Positions 7,887 to 16,853 of a stretch of DNA of 64,000 bases are shown one piece after another. Position 1 is the stretch's first letter; every line of letters starts with the position of its first letter. The stretch is from Desulfolutivibrio sulfoxidireducens (GTDB taxonomy: Bacteria > Desulfobacterota > Desulfovibrionia > Desulfovibrionales > Desulfovibrionaceae). The stretch covers positions 3,942,001 to 4,006,000 of the forward strand of contig NZ_CP045508.1 in assembly GCF_013376475.1 (NCBI RefSeq), given 5' to 3'. The notes under the pieces are model-generated. The model worked only from the letters and a program-made list of their open reading frames with translations, was not told the DNA's origin and did not search any database. Position numbers and translations under genes: made by a program.

Positions 7887-8756
7887 TTAAAACTTGGGAA
7901 AATCAAGGACGATAGGCTTTCCCGACCGGCGAGCCTTCCCTCCGTCCATGCCCACCCGGGGCAGAATCTCTTCCAAAAGCCCCGCCGCCTCCGGATGCTC
8001 CGGCTCCAGGGACACAAGGGATTGCACGGCGTCGTGGGCCTTGTCCCATTTGCGCCCGGCCACGTACATCCGGGCCATGGCCAGATACGCCGTGGGCGTG
8101 CCGCCGATCTGCTTGATGGCCGATTTGAGGTATTTTTCCGCCCGCACCGGTTCCCCGGCATCCCGGCAGGCATCGGCCGCCGCGATGTAGGCCCGGCCGT
8201 CCCGGGGACTCACCTCCATGGCCTTTTCGAAAAACGTCAGGGCGTCCAGGGGGAATCCGGCCTGGGCGAGCATGACGCCAGCCTCGTACTGCACGCCCGG
8301 ACGCTCCGGATGGCGCTCGCACACCGCGTTGAGCAGGCGTCTGGCCGCCGGATACTCCCCGGCGGCAACGGCCTGCCGGGCCTGGCGAAAAAGCTCCTCG
8401 GCCGCGTTTTGCGCGGCCAGGGTGGCCGCGTGTTCGGCCGCCTCGCGCGCGGCCTCGACCTTGGCCGCAATCGTGCCGAAGAACTGGGCCAGCTTTCGCT
8501 CCATGCCCTTTTTGTAGGCCAGACGCCCGGCCGGAGCCACGGCGGCCACCTCGGGCAGCACAGCCATGGCCTCCACCACCTCGCGCAACCTGAATTCGAG
8601 TTCGATCCGTTCCCGGCCGAACGCCACCTTGTCCGATCCCGCGCCATCCAAGGCCTCGACGGCGCACCGAAGCGCGCGGGCGCTCTCTCCCCGCCTGGCC
8701 AGGGCCAGGGCGCGGGCCGCGGCCTCCCTGATGGCCTTGACGCCCATGTGGAGCAT
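7887..8756 (-). CDS. tetratricopeptide-repeat protein
   Basis: A 289-residue, mostly helical protein. The N-terminal third is Ala/Arg-rich and probably a helical bundle; the C-terminal half carries about four TPR units (for example AGEYPAARRLLNAVCERHPE, then AGFPLDALTFFEKAMEVSP and GEPVRAEKYLKSAIKQIG). TPR proteins scaffold protein complexes; no partner is evident. The start at 8756 is fixed by AAGGAG 7 bases upstream; a longer frame starting near 8834 lacks a site. It is divergent from the PTS operon. There is no signal peptide, so it should be cytoplasmic. Specific function unknown. Confidence 0.7.
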   Translation of the reverse strand: MLHMGVKAIREAAARALALARRGESARALRCAVEALDGAGSDKVAFGRERIELEFRLREVVEAMAVLPEVAAVAPAGRLAYKKGMERKLAQFFGTIAAKVEAAREAAEHAATLAAQNAAEELFRQARQAVAAGEYPAARRLLNAVCERHPERPGVQYEAGVMLAQAGFPLDALTFFEKAMEVSPRDGRAYIAAADACRDAGEPVRAEKYLKSAIKQIGGTPTAYLAMARMYVAGRKWDKAHDAVQSLVSLEPEHPEAAGLLEEILPRVGMDGGKARRSGKPIVLDFPKF

Positions 8757-8878
8757 GCACAGTCTCCTTCCGGTTTCTTGACACCCATGCGTTTCCCGAA
8801 CCTGATACCTATCCGGCCGGCACATCCATGGCAAGTTCGTGACGAACGGCAGAGGGCTTCCCTGTCAAATGGCTTCCC

Positions 8879-8907
8879 TTGTCTTTTCGCGGGCCATTTG
8901 CGATACT
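8879..8907 (+). promoter_or_regulatory. candidate sigma-70 promoter of PTS operon
   Basis: TTGTCT (8879-8884), a 17-bp spacer and GATACT (8902-8907), each matching consensus at 4 of 6 positions. If used, translation of the IID gene must begin downstream of about 8914, which supports the short start chosen for it. Apart from this, 8757-9087 shows nothing identifiable. Confidence 0.35.
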
Positions 8908-9087
8908 CCGATTCATTCGACTGCCGCGCCCCCGCCAGACGCCGGCGCGGACGAAAAAAGGACGACACGGCCCCACAGCCGGACACAGGCGATGCCCTCT
9001 TCCCACGCACGCGGATCGGCCGGTCTTTCCGGCGGCGCAGGCAGCGCATATCCCGCCGGACAGGAAGGCCGGGGCGAGGAGGACGTT

Positions 9088-9891
9088 TTGCGTCCCGAGG
9101 CCACGCCGCCGGCGTCCAAGACCACCCGCCACCCGCGACGGTCGCTTCCGGGCGAACCGGATGTAACGACGCTTTGCCGCACATTTTTCCGGTCCTATCT
9201 GGTGGCTGCGGCCTTCAACACCCGAGGGTTGCAAAATATCGGGCTGGCCTACGCCATGGAACCGGGACTCCGGGTCATCCATCCCGATCCCGATGCCTTC
9301 GGGGCGGCCATGAAACGCCATCTGGAGGTCTACAACAGCCACCCCATGTGGGCGCCGCTTCTGGTCGGCATCTTCCTGTCGGTGGAGATCAAGATCGCCA
9401 AGGGCCTTGTCCCCGCCACCATGCTCGAGGACATCAAGACCACCATGGCCTATACCCTCTCGGCCGTGGGGGATTCCTTTTTCGGGGCCAGCCTGCTTGG
9501 GCTGTGGGGGCTCGGCGCGGCCTGTCTGGTGGCCTCCGGACATCCGATGGGGGTTGCCGTTTTGGCCGTGTGCATGCTTTTCGCTTTGAACGTGTTCAAG
9601 GCGGCCACCTTTTGGGCCGGATACCGGGAGGGCTTCCGGGTTTTAAAAAGACTCAAACGCTGGGATCTGATCAACTGGGGACGACGCGTCAAGGTCGTAA
9701 ACGCCGTCATGCTGACGTTTTTATGGATGCTCGCCGCGCCCGGGGCCGTGGGCGCGGTGGCCCTGAGGGACGTGGTCATCGTATCCGGGCTTGCGGCCTG
9801 GGCTCTGACCGAGCCCCGCTTCCCCCGGGAGATGGTTTTCGCGGCGTTGGTTGCAACCAGTTTGTGTTTGACGCTGTTTCGCGTATCATGA
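9088..9891 (+). CDS. PTS mannose/fructose/sorbose-family IID component
   Basis: Membrane component of a mannose-type phosphotransferase system. The family signature is clear: TFFRSYL, then AFNTRGLQNIGLAYAMEPGLR, YNSHPMWAPLLVGIFLSVEI, and GDSFFGASLLGLWG, followed by C-terminal membrane helices. The start is uncertain. The frame is open from a GTG at 8839, with an ATG at 8992, but neither has a ribosome site. A TTG at 9088 is preceded by GAGGAGG and leaves about 30 residues before TFFRSYL, as in ManZ-type proteins. It is followed closely by HPr and EI. No IIA, IIB or IIC gene is present here, so it may not transport sugar on its own. Confidence 0.8.
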   Translation: MRPEATPPASKTTRHPRRSLPGEPDVTTLCRTFFRSYLVAAAFNTRGLQNIGLAYAMEPGLRVIHPDPDAFGAAMKRHLEVYNSHPMWAPLLVGIFLSVEIKIAKGLVPATMLEDIKTTMAYTLSAVGDSFFGASLLGLWGLGAACLVASGHPMGVAVLAVCMLFALNVFKAATFWAGYREGFRVLKRLKRWDLINWGRRVKVVNAVMLTFLWMLAAPGAVGAVALRDVVIVSGLAAWALTEPRFPREMVFAALVATSLCLTLFRVS

Positions 9892-9960
9892 TTCCGTGGT
9901 TTGCCCCGCGGCGGACCATGGCCAGGGAAAGGAACGGATCAGTTGGAAGGCACCACAGTG

Positions 9961-10266
9961 ATGCCGGGACAATCCCCGGCCGAGGAACGGACCACGCGGC
10001 CCGGAAGGCAGGCCATGACCGTAAGCGTGCTCAACGAACAGGGACTGCACGCCCGGCCGGCGGCCGTCCTGGCCAAGGAAGCCCAACGTTTCCCCTGCGA
10101 CGTGCGCATCCTCCATAACGGCGACGAGGTGGACGCCAAAAGCATCCTGGACATCCTGACCCTGGCGGCCGGACACGGGACCAACCTGGACATCGTGGCC
10201 GACGGCCCCATGGCCGAGGAGGCGGTGACCCACATCGCCCAGCTTTTTCAAAAACGTTTCCGATAG
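9961..10266 (+). CDS. ptsH: HPr phosphocarrier protein
   Basis: Cytoplasmic phosphocarrier that takes phosphate from EI. It shows the active-site GLHARPAA motif (His30 in this reading) and the regulatory serine in DAKSILDIL (Ser61), the site that HPr kinase would modify. Two starts are plausible: ATG 9961 (GGAAGG upstream, 101 residues) and ATG 10015 (GGAAGG then AGGCC, 83 residues). The second matches the usual HPr length and begins directly at MTVSVLNEQ, so an 18-residue N-terminal extension would be unusual. It lies between the IID gene and ptsI, with 8 bp to ptsI. Confidence 0.88.
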   Translation: MPGQSPAEERTTRPGRQAMTVSVLNEQGLHARPAAVLAKEAQRFPCDVRILHNGDEVDAKSILDILTLAAGHGTNLDIVADGPMAEEAVTHIAQLFQKRFR

Positions 10267-10274
10267 GACCACGC

Positions 10275-12062
10275 GTGGCTTCCGTCATCCTCAAGGGCAT
10301 CCCCGTTTCGGCGGGCATCTCCATCGGCAAGGCCTTTTTCCTCAACAGGTCCGGCCATGGTCCCATCCCCCGCCAGACGCTGGCCCCGGAACTCTTCGAG
10401 CCGGAGTTGGCCCGGCTGGCCCGGGCCTTCGGCCAGTTCCGCGAGGAACTGGTCCAGGTGCGCGAACGCATCCCGACGGAACTGCGCGAACACGCCCACA
10501 TCATCGACTCGCACCTGATGATTCTGGACGATCCAAAGCTGCAGGGCGCGGCCGGGAACTACATCCGAACGCTTGGCATCAATGCCGAATGGGCCCTGGA
10601 AAAGGCCGTGGCCGATCTGCAACGGGCCTTCGAGGCCCTGGACAACCCCTATTTCCGGGACCGCATCCAGGACGTGCGCATGGTGTCCGACCGGGTCCAG
10701 GCCAGGCTGTCCGGCCAGACCGGGGACATCAAGGCCGTGCGGAACCGGGTGGTGCTCATGGCCGACGACCTTTCCCCGGCGGACACGGCGGCCATCGAGG
10801 TGGACAAGATCATGTCCGTGGTCACGGCCCAGGGCGGCAAGACCTCCCACACCGGCATCCTGGCCCGCACCCTGGGCATACCGGCGGTCATCGGGGTCAA
10901 CGACCTGGAGGAGCACGTCCGCGACGGGCGGCTGGTGGTGGTGGACGGCCTGCGCGGCTCGGTGCTGGTCGATCCCGACGAGGACGAACTGGCCAAGTTC
11001 ACCGACCTCAAATACCAGTTCGAGGCCTACCACGCCTCCATCATGCGCGGCTGCCACCTGCCCGGCGAGACCATCGACGGCTACCGGGTCAAGGTGAAGG
11101 CCAACATCGAGCTTCTCGAGGAGGTGGCGGCGGTCATCGACAACGGCGGCGAGGGCGTTGGCCTGTATCGCACGGAATATTCGTACATGAACCGCCGGAC
11201 CCTGCCCACCGAGGAGGAGCTCACCGAGGAATATTTCGAGCTGGCATCCATCATGTCCCCCAAAAAGGTGACCTTGCGCACCCTGGACGCCGGGGCGGAC
11301 AAGTTCATCGCCCTTTTGGGCAACCCCGATGAGCGCAACCCCGCCCTGGGGCTTCGGGCCATCCGCCTGTGCATGCACCACAAGGACCTGTTCAAGACCC
11401 AGCTTCGGGCCATCCTGCGGGCCTCGACGGTGGGCAACGTGTCGGTCATGTTCCCGATGATCTCCGGGCTGCGGGAGATTCGCCAGGCCATGAGCCTTTT
11501 GCGCACGGCCCAGTCGGAGCTCAGATACCAGGGGATGTCCTACGATCCGGAGATGCCTGTGGGCATCATGATGGAGTTGCCCTCGGCGGTGATGATTGCC
11601 GAGGTGCTGGCCCGCGAGGTGGATTTTTTCAGCATCGGCACCAACGATCTCATTCAATATTCCCTGGGCATCGACCGTACCAACCGGTACGTGTCGCACA
11701 TGTATCAGCCCCTGCATCCGGCCGTGGTGCGCAGCATCAAGCACATTGTGGACGCGGCCCATCAAGCCGGCATCGAGGTCAGTCTGTGCGGCGAGATGGC
11801 CTCGGACCCCTTTTGCGTGCCCATCCTCATGGGCATGCAGATCGACGCCATAAGCCTCAATCCCCAGGCCATCCCGGGAATCAAGCGCATCATCCGCCAG
11901 GCGACCATGGACGATTGCAAGAAGCTGCTCAAGGAGGTCCTTGAGAGCACCACCGTGGCTCGCACCAACCGTCTGGTTCGGGACACCATCTTCCAGAAGT
12001 TTCCCGATGAGCTCATGTTTTTCTCCTCGCTTTTGGACCAGGAGGAGGGCATGACGGGCTGA
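10275..12062 (+). CDS. ptsI: phosphoenolpyruvate-protein phosphotransferase (Enzyme I)
   Basis: Transfers phosphate from PEP to HPr. The protein is 595 residues, a typical EI length. The phosphohistidine is in [13 protein letters not shown] (His192); [28 protein letters not shown]-like [20 protein letters not shown] and the catalytic LCGEMASDP near the C-terminus complete the family pattern. It begins with GTG (GTGGCTTCC) eight bases after the HPr stop, so translation is probably coupled. With no sugar permease at hand, EI and HPr here more likely serve regulation or a partial EII encoded elsewhere. Confidence 0.94.
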   Translation: MASVILKGIPVSAGISIGKAFFLNRSGHGPIPRQTLAPELFEPELARLARAFGQFREELVQVRERIPTELREHAHIIDSHLMILDDPKLQGAAGNYIRTLGINAEWALEKAVADLQRAFEALDNPYFRDRIQDVRMVSDRVQARLSGQTGDIKAVRNRVVLMADDLSPADTAAIEVDKIMSVVTAQGGKTSHTGILARTLGIPAVIGVNDLEEHVRDGRLVVVDGLRGSVLVDPDEDELAKFTDLKYQFEAYHASIMRGCHLPGETIDGYRVKVKANIELLEEVAAVIDNGGEGVGLYRTEYSYMNRRTLPTEEELTEEYFELASIMSPKKVTLRTLDAGADKFIALLGNPDERNPALGLRAIRLCMHHKDLFKTQLRAILRASTVGNVSVMFPMISGLREIRQAMSLLRTAQSELRYQGMSYDPEMPVGIMMELPSAVMIAEVLAREVDFFSIGTNDLIQYSLGIDRTNRYVSHMYQPLHPAVVRSIKHIVDAAHQAGIEVSLCGEMASDPFCVPILMGMQIDAISLNPQAIPGIKRIIRQATMDDCKKLLKEVLESTTVARTNRLVRDTIFQKFPDELMFFSSLLDQEEGMTG

Positions 12063-12106
12063 CGCCCGCAGGGTCCGCCCGGCCTGTCCTTTCGATTGGG
12101 ACAATG

Positions 12107-12114
12107 CTATACCC
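12107..12114 (+). promoter_or_regulatory. possible extended -10 element before smpB
   Basis: TGCTATACC-type extended -10 (TG at 12107, TATACC at 12109-12114), about 50 bases before smpB. The -35 position is poor. Weak candidate. Confidence 0.2.
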
Positions 12115-12165
12115 TTTCCCGACGCCGCCACGCCTTTCCGGTTTGCGGCAAAGCCCCATGACGCC

Positions 12166-12633
12166 ATGAGCAAGACATCCCAGGGCGGCGAGAAGCTCAT
12201 CGCCCCCAACAAGAACGCCCGCCGGCTCTACGAACTTTTGGAGAGCCTAGAGGCCGGGCTGTGCCTGACCGGTTCCGAGGTGAAATCCCTTCGGGCCGGC
12301 AAGGTCAGTTTCAAGGACGGCTACGTCAAATTTACAAACGGCGAGGCCTGGCTCGTGGGCGTGCACATCGCGGAATACGAGAACGCGGGCTATTCCGGGC
12401 ACGAGCCGGAGCGGCCGCGCAAGCTCCTTTTGCACGCGGCGGAGATCCGGCATCTGCGCACCAAGGTGGAGCAGAAAGGCCTGACCGTGATCCCGGTGCG
12501 CATGTATTTCAAGAACGGCCGGATAAAGATCGAGATCGCCCTGGCCCGGGGCAAGAAGGTCCACGACCGCCGCGACGATTTGAAGGCCCGGGACATCGAC
12601 CGGGAAACGGCCCGGGAACTGGCTCGTTCCTGA
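12166..12633 (+). CDS. smpB: SsrA-binding protein SmpB
   Basis: Partner of tmRNA in rescue of stalled ribosomes. At 155 residues it has the family length and its motifs: [58 protein letters not shown], and the basic tail with [23 protein letters not shown], which enters the ribosome. No strong Shine-Dalgarno precedes the ATG, but the alignment leaves little room for another start. The glycolate-oxidase-like gene starts 2 bases after its stop, so translational coupling is likely although the functions are unrelated. The ssrA RNA gene was not seen in this window. Confidence 0.95.
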   Translation: MSKTSQGGEKLIAPNKNARRLYELLESLEAGLCLTGSEVKSLRAGKVSFKDGYVKFTNGEAWLVGVHIAEYENAGYSGHEPERPRKLLLHAAEIRHLRTKVEQKGLTVIPVRMYFKNGRIKIEIALARGKKVHDRRDDLKARDIDRETARELARS

Positions 12634-12635
12634 CC

Positions 12636-14030
12636 ATGGACGGTTCCCGGCAAAATCCGCTTCCCCCGGCCGCCCGCCGCTTCCTCTCCGACCTCTTTCC
12701 CGGCGAGGCCGCCGTGTTCGCCCCCGAGGAGACCTGCGTCTTCGGCACCGACGCCTCCCGCCGCCAGGCCATCCCCGCCGCCGTGGTCCGGCCGGAAACC
12801 GAAGAGCAGGTTCGCGAGCTTTTGCGCTTCGCCCACGCCGAACGCATCCCCATCCTCTCCCGGGGCCGGGGCACCAACACCGTTGGCGACTGCGTGCCCA
12901 CCGCCCCGGGCATCGTGGTCTCCACAGCCCGGTTCGCGGACATCCTGGAGATTTCCGAGGACGACTTCGTGGCCGTGTGCCGCCCCGGTCTGGTCACCGC
13001 CGACCTGCAAAAGGCCTTGGCAAAAAAACGCCTCTTCTATCCCCCGGACCCGGCCAGCGTGCGCTTCTCCAGCCTGGGCGGCAACGCGGCCACCTGCGCC
13101 GGGGGCATGCGCGCCCTGAAATACGGCGTCACCCGCGACTTCATCCTGGGCATCCGGGCCGTTTTGCCCGGCGGCGAGGTCATCGTCACCGGCGGCCGGA
13201 CCCACAAAAACGTGGCCGGCCTGGACCTGACCCGACTTCTGGTCGGCTCCGAGGGCACCCTGGCCTTTTTTACCGAAATCACGGCCAAGCTCCTGCCCCT
13301 GCCCGAGGCCACGGCCACGGCGCTTTGCGCCCACGCCGACCCCGACGCGGCCCTGACCGCGGCCGGCGACGTGTTCCGGGCCGGGATGCTGCCGGCGGCC
13401 ATGGAATTCGTGGACAGGACCTGCCTCGACGCCGTGGCCGCCATAACCCCCCTGCCCTGGAGCGGTCCGGCCGGGGCGGCCCTGCTGGTGCGCCTGGACG
13501 GCTCCGCCGACGCCGTGGCCGCCGACCTGGAGAAACTCGGCCGGGTCCTGGCCGAACGCTCCCCCCTGTTCGTGCACACGGCCCTGGACCAGGCCGGTCA
13601 GGACGCCCTGTGGGCGGTGCGCACCATGCTCAACCAGGCCTCGTTCCGGGTGGCCCCGGACAAGATAAGCGACGACGTCACCGTGCCCCGGGGGGCGCTA
13701 CGCCGGGTCGCCGCCGGAATCCGGGCCATCGCCGCCCGTGCCGGTCTGCCCGTCCTGGTCTTCGGGCATGTGGGCGACGGCAACCTGCACGTCAACATCA
13801 TGCACCGCGCCGATGACCCGGCCGAGCGCCACACGGCCCTGGCCGCCCGCGAGGAGATTCTCGACCTGGCCCTGTCGCTTCGCGGCACGCTTTCCGGCGA
13901 GCACGGCGTGGGCCTGTCCAAGCTGCCCTTCCTGGACCGCCAGATCGGCCCAACCGAGCGCGGACTTATGCGCCGGATCAAGGCCGTCTTCGACCCCCAC
14001 GGGATCATGAATCCCGGCAAGGCCTACTAG
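12636..14030 (+). CDS. glcD: FAD-linked oxidase, glycolate/D-lactate dehydrogenase GlcD-type subunit
   Basis: FAD-binding 2-hydroxyacid oxidase subunit (464 residues) of the GlcD/D-lactate dehydrogenase family. N-terminal FAD_binding_4: RPETEEQVRELLRFA, the flavin loop GRGTNTVGDCVPTAPG, and SLGGNAATCAGG. C-terminal cap: FGHVGDGNLHVNIMH, GTLSGEHGVGLSKLPFL and the final RRIKAVFDPHGIMNPGKAY. The electron partner would be the Fe-S protein at 16982, from which it is now separated by a 2.8-kb insert. The last 73 bases recur in diverged form at 16854-16926. Whether the substrate is glycolate or D-lactate is not decidable; D-lactate is plausible in a Desulfovibrio-like cell. Confidence 0.85.
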   Translation: MDGSRQNPLPPAARRFLSDLFPGEAAVFAPEETCVFGTDASRRQAIPAAVVRPETEEQVRELLRFAHAERIPILSRGRGTNTVGDCVPTAPGIVVSTARFADILEISEDDFVAVCRPGLVTADLQKALAKKRLFYPPDPASVRFSSLGGNAATCAGGMRALKYGVTRDFILGIRAVLPGGEVIVTGGRTHKNVAGLDLTRLLVGSEGTLAFFTEITAKLLPLPEATATALCAHADPDAALTAAGDVFRAGMLPAAMEFVDRTCLDAVAAITPLPWSGPAGAALLVRLDGSADAVAADLEKLGRVLAERSPLFVHTALDQAGQDALWAVRTMLNQASFRVAPDKISDDVTVPRGALRRVAAGIRAIAARAGLPVLVFGHVGDGNLHVNIMHRADDPAERHTALAAREEILDLALSLRGTLSGEHGVGLSKLPFLDRQIGPTERGLMRRIKAVFDPHGIMNPGKAY

Positions 14031-14083
14031 CCCCTCCCACGAAAGGCCCCTCTCGAGGCCCGCATGGGAGTCGCGAGCCACTC

Positions 14084-14605
14084 CTATCGGCTGTGCGTCT
14101 CCCGAGGCTCCATGTCGCCCCAAAGTCCCTTGGTCATGAGGCCGACGCTCACCGGTTCGAAGGAATCAAAGCAAATGTCGCGGACATGGGTCATTTCCCC
14201 CCAGAGCAGATCATAACCCTTGAGCCAGCGGAAGACCTTGATCCTTTCCCGCCAGCGGCGCTCTTCCTCCTCGGTTGCCGGCCGTTGCTCCCCGGCCCGG
14301 CCCATCAGGCGCACCCCGGGAGCCGTGTCGAACCGGCCCCGAAAAAGCGACGCCATGGAGCACCAGAACCCACCGTGGACGGCCAGGACGCAAATCCGCT
14401 GATCCTGGTCGAGGTTGCGCCGCATCTTTTTCGGGAATTTTTCGAAATAATAGGCCTTGCCCGGAGAGTGGAGGAACAGGGAGCCGATGGGGGTGACATG
14501 GGGCGATCCGTCCGGGTTCACCGTGGCCATGGCGCAGAAGCCCTTGGTTTTCAAGGCTCTCTCGACAACATCGCAAATGGTGTTCCAGTGCGGCGGGACA
14601 TCCAT
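14084..14605 (-). CDS. PPOX-fold flavin-binding protein
   Basis: A 173-residue split-barrel protein of the pyridoxamine-phosphate oxidase-like superfamily. Its N-terminal half carries GFCAMATVNPDGSPHVTPIGSLF and YYFEKFPKKMRRNL, the strands and loop that bind flavin phosphate. The C-terminal part is rich in Trp and charged residues and has no recognised motif. AAGGAG lies 6 bases before the ATG at 14605. It is one of three minus-strand genes in the lower-GC insert between glcD and glcF. It is not closely similar to the other PPOX-fold gene at 4845. Substrate unknown. Confidence 0.72.
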   Translation of the reverse strand: MDVPPHWNTICDVVERALKTKGFCAMATVNPDGSPHVTPIGSLFLHSPGKAYYFEKFPKKMRRNLDQDQRICVLAVHGGFWCSMASLFRGRFDTAPGVRLMGRAGEQRPATEEEERRWRERIKVFRWLKGYDLLWGEMTHVRDICFDSFEPVSVGLMTKGLWGDMEPRETHSR

Positions 14606-14686
14606 GGTTTTCTCCTTTGATCGCACCAGATGGCGCTGTTCTAAGCCGGCGTTGGAATCGCCGGCCCGATCTGATATTTTTCCGGG

Positions 14687-15985
14687 CTACTCCAGGCATT
14701 CATACGGGTTGCGAAAACTGACCCGGGCGCCCATGCGTTCAAAGAGTCGCAGGAGCCCATAGCGGGTCCGATGGAGGAAAATGAAATGAGGGTTGAGGTC
14801 CATGTGCGTTCGCATCTTCAACGCCACACACATGCGATGTTTTCCGGCCGGGATGAAATCTGGATTATCCCGAAAATCGAAGTACTTCTCCCGGTATAAC
14901 TGGGAAATCCACTGGCCTGTCGCCCGCAGTTCCTCGAAGATGCGCTCTGCGACTTCCCCGGAGACCGGGGCGGCGTTGCGCTGAAAGCCGGCAAACAGGG
15001 ACAGGTACTCGTTTTTGCCGCCGTTCATGGAGATGGCGGGCAGCTTGCTGTAGAGCGCGACGAAGAGCGGATCAAAATGCTTCACGCAGCCGAAATCCAC
15101 CAGCCCGACGGTCAGGTCGGGATGCACGAGGAAGTTGCCGGGGTTGGGATCGGCATGGATGGCATGCAACCGGTAGAGTTCGGATACAAAAAGGTCCTGG
15201 ATGGTTTGGGCCACCCGGTCCCGTTGCTCCTGGCCGGGGCCTGTTTCGAGCCAGTCGATCAGGGGCGTGCCGCTCAGGTATTCGGCGGTAAGCACCGTGT
15301 CGGAACTCAGGTCCTCGCGGCATTTCGGAATCAGGACCGGGTCCTGGCACAAGCCCGCCCGGAAAAAGGCCATGTTTTCCCGTTCGCGGCGGTAGTCGAC
15401 CTCCTCCAAAAGACGGGCCTCTATCTCCTCCAATACCGGCGCCAGGAGCCGATGGTCTGGCAACGCCCGTATTGCCGTTCGCAGCAGTTGGATGTCGGTT
15501 TCGATGGTCTCCCGGATACCGGGATATTGGAGCTTCACCGCCAATTCCTGGCCGTCCCGGGCAACGGCCCGGTGGACCTGCCCCAGGCTGGCGGCGGCGA
15601 AGGCCTGTCCATCGAAGTCCTTGAACAGTTCCTCGGGCGGTTTTCCCAGGGCGTTGCCCACAATCTTGCGGGCCAGGGCCCGATTGATGGGAGGCGCCTG
15701 GTGGCAGGACTTCTGGAGTTCTTCCGTGATTTCGGGCGGCAAGACATCGGCCTCCAAACTCAAGAGTTGGGCCGCCTTCAGAGCCGTTCCCCGCAAGAGG
15801 CCCAACCCCTGGAAAAGCAAGGCGGCGGACTCCCTGTTCAGGGCCTTTCTGGCTTCGATCCGCTTCCTGGGCGTCTGGAATGGCTTTCGAGAAAGGTAGG
15901 CCAGGGTCTTGCCACCCAGTTTGGTCGCTGTCTTGCCCACGCACAGCCCTCTTTCCCACTTACTTCTGGGAATGCCGTCGGCCAT
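14687..15985 (-). CDS. ABC1/UbiB-family atypical kinase
   Basis: A 432-residue member of the ABC1/AarF/ADCK family of atypical kinases or ATPases, usually linked to lipid or quinone metabolism. Seen: a KxGQ-like helix (GTALKAAQLLSLEADVLPPEI), the Ala-rich loop AFAAASLGQVHRA in place of a glycine loop, the nucleotide-binding Lys in AVKLQYPG, the catalytic HADPNPGNFLV and the metal-binding VDFGCVKHF. KAAQ in place of KxGQ is a departure worth noting. GGGAG precedes the ATG, which lies inside the end of the TetR gene (26-bp overlap), so the pair is one operon. UbiB itself is longer, about 540 residues. Confidence 0.85.
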   Translation of the reverse strand: MADGIPRSKWERGLCVGKTATKLGGKTLAYLSRKPFQTPRKRIEARKALNRESAALLFQGLGLLRGTALKAAQLLSLEADVLPPEITEELQKSCHQAPPINRALARKIVGNALGKPPEELFKDFDGQAFAAASLGQVHRAVARDGQELAVKLQYPGIRETIETDIQLLRTAIRALPDHRLLAPVLEEIEARLLEEVDYRRERENMAFFRAGLCQDPVLIPKCREDLSSDTVLTAEYLSGTPLIDWLETGPGQEQRDRVAQTIQDLFVSELYRLHAIHADPNPGNFLVHPDLTVGLVDFGCVKHFDPLFVALYSKLPAISMNGGKNEYLSLFAGFQRNAAPVSGEVAERIFEELRATGQWISQLYREKYFDFRDNPDFIPAGKHRMCVALKMRTHMDLNPHFIFLHRTRYGLLRLFERMGARVSFRNPYECLE

Positions 15986-16715
15986 TTTTTTCTCCCGTGG
16001 AGGGACGTTTCCCCTGCTGCATGATATCCATCCGATCTCGGAGCATATCCAGCCGGGCTATGACATGATGCCGGAAAAGGAAGGAGGCCATCTCCATGGC
16101 CTTGTTGAGAAGGTCCGCCCGGATGAAGCCGATGGCCAAATCCAGGCTTTTATCGATGAGGATCGTGGTGTTCTGGAATTGTTCCGAACGGTCTCGTATC
16201 CAGTAGTGCACAAGGCCGATGAAATAATCCCAGAAACACTGACACGTCAGTTCCAGAAAGACCTGTTCCGGTATTTCGCCGGCCTTGACGGCCGTCTCGA
16301 ACATGTCGGTGACAACATGAAAGAAGCGTGAGCGCAGAGGCCGCAAATACTGATAGTCCGAGGTCAGTGAGAAGGTCGCCGCCCCGAAGGTACCCACGAT
16401 GAATTCGCGGTCCGGCAGAAACCGCTCCAGCAAGGTTTCGAAAAAAGTCTGGAGTTGTTCCCGCAACTCGTAGGTATGAAGGTCCGGAATTGCCCGCAAC
16501 CGTTCGAGGCCCTCTTCCAACCGGTCCTCGTAATAGGCGTAGACGATGGCCTCCTTGGTGGGGAAATAGTTGTAGATGGTGGCGTCGCCGAGACCCGCCC
16601 CCCTGGCGATCTCCCGCATCGTCGCCCCCTTGAACCCTTTTTCGATCATGGCGTCGACGGCCGACCGGATTATCTGGTCCCGGTTCTCCCGTTTTCGATC
16701 TTCGCTGATCTTCAT
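15960..16715 (-). CDS. TetR-family transcriptional regulator
   Basis: A 251-residue TetR-type regulator. The N-terminal helix-turn-helix is typical (IIRSAVDAMIEKGFKGATMREIARGAGLGDATIYNYFPTKEAI in sense, residues about 15-58); the remaining helical ligand-binding domain is of unknown specificity. It overlaps the ABC1 kinase gene by 26 bp and so probably controls that operon and itself. Base composition is visibly poorer in G and C than flanking genes, and the upstream 100 bases are strikingly A/T-rich, in line with acquired DNA. No perfect palindromic operator was found by eye in that A/T-rich region. Confidence 0.85.
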   Translation of the reverse strand: MKISEDRKRENRDQIIRSAVDAMIEKGFKGATMREIARGAGLGDATIYNYFPTKEAIVYAYYEDRLEEGLERLRAIPDLHTYELREQLQTFFETLLERFLPDREFIVGTFGAATFSLTSDYQYLRPLRSRFFHVVTDMFETAVKAGEIPEQVFLELTCQCFWDYFIGLVHYWIRDRSEQFQNTTILIDKSLDLAIGFIRADLLNKAMEMASFLFRHHVIARLDMLRDRMDIMQQGKRPSTGEKNGRRHSQK

Positions 16716-16853
16716 GAACCACCCCTTAACGATAACTGCTATTAATTTAGATCAAATTTTATGGGTTTTATATGTAGCAATTTTTTTAAAATGGCAAGCT
16801 TTTTCTTGGTCAATTCGGATAGAAAAACAATCATGGTGGACTGGAGAAGCCGG

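Noticed and set aside
10248-12212. A 654-codon minus-strand frame opposite ptsH/ptsI/smpB
   Set aside because: Antisense shadow of ptsI; the plus-strand gene has all EI motifs.
14031-16853. Prophage or transposon carried in the glcD-glcF insert
   Set aside because: No integrase, transposase, terminal inverted repeat or phage gene was found between the two glcD tails.
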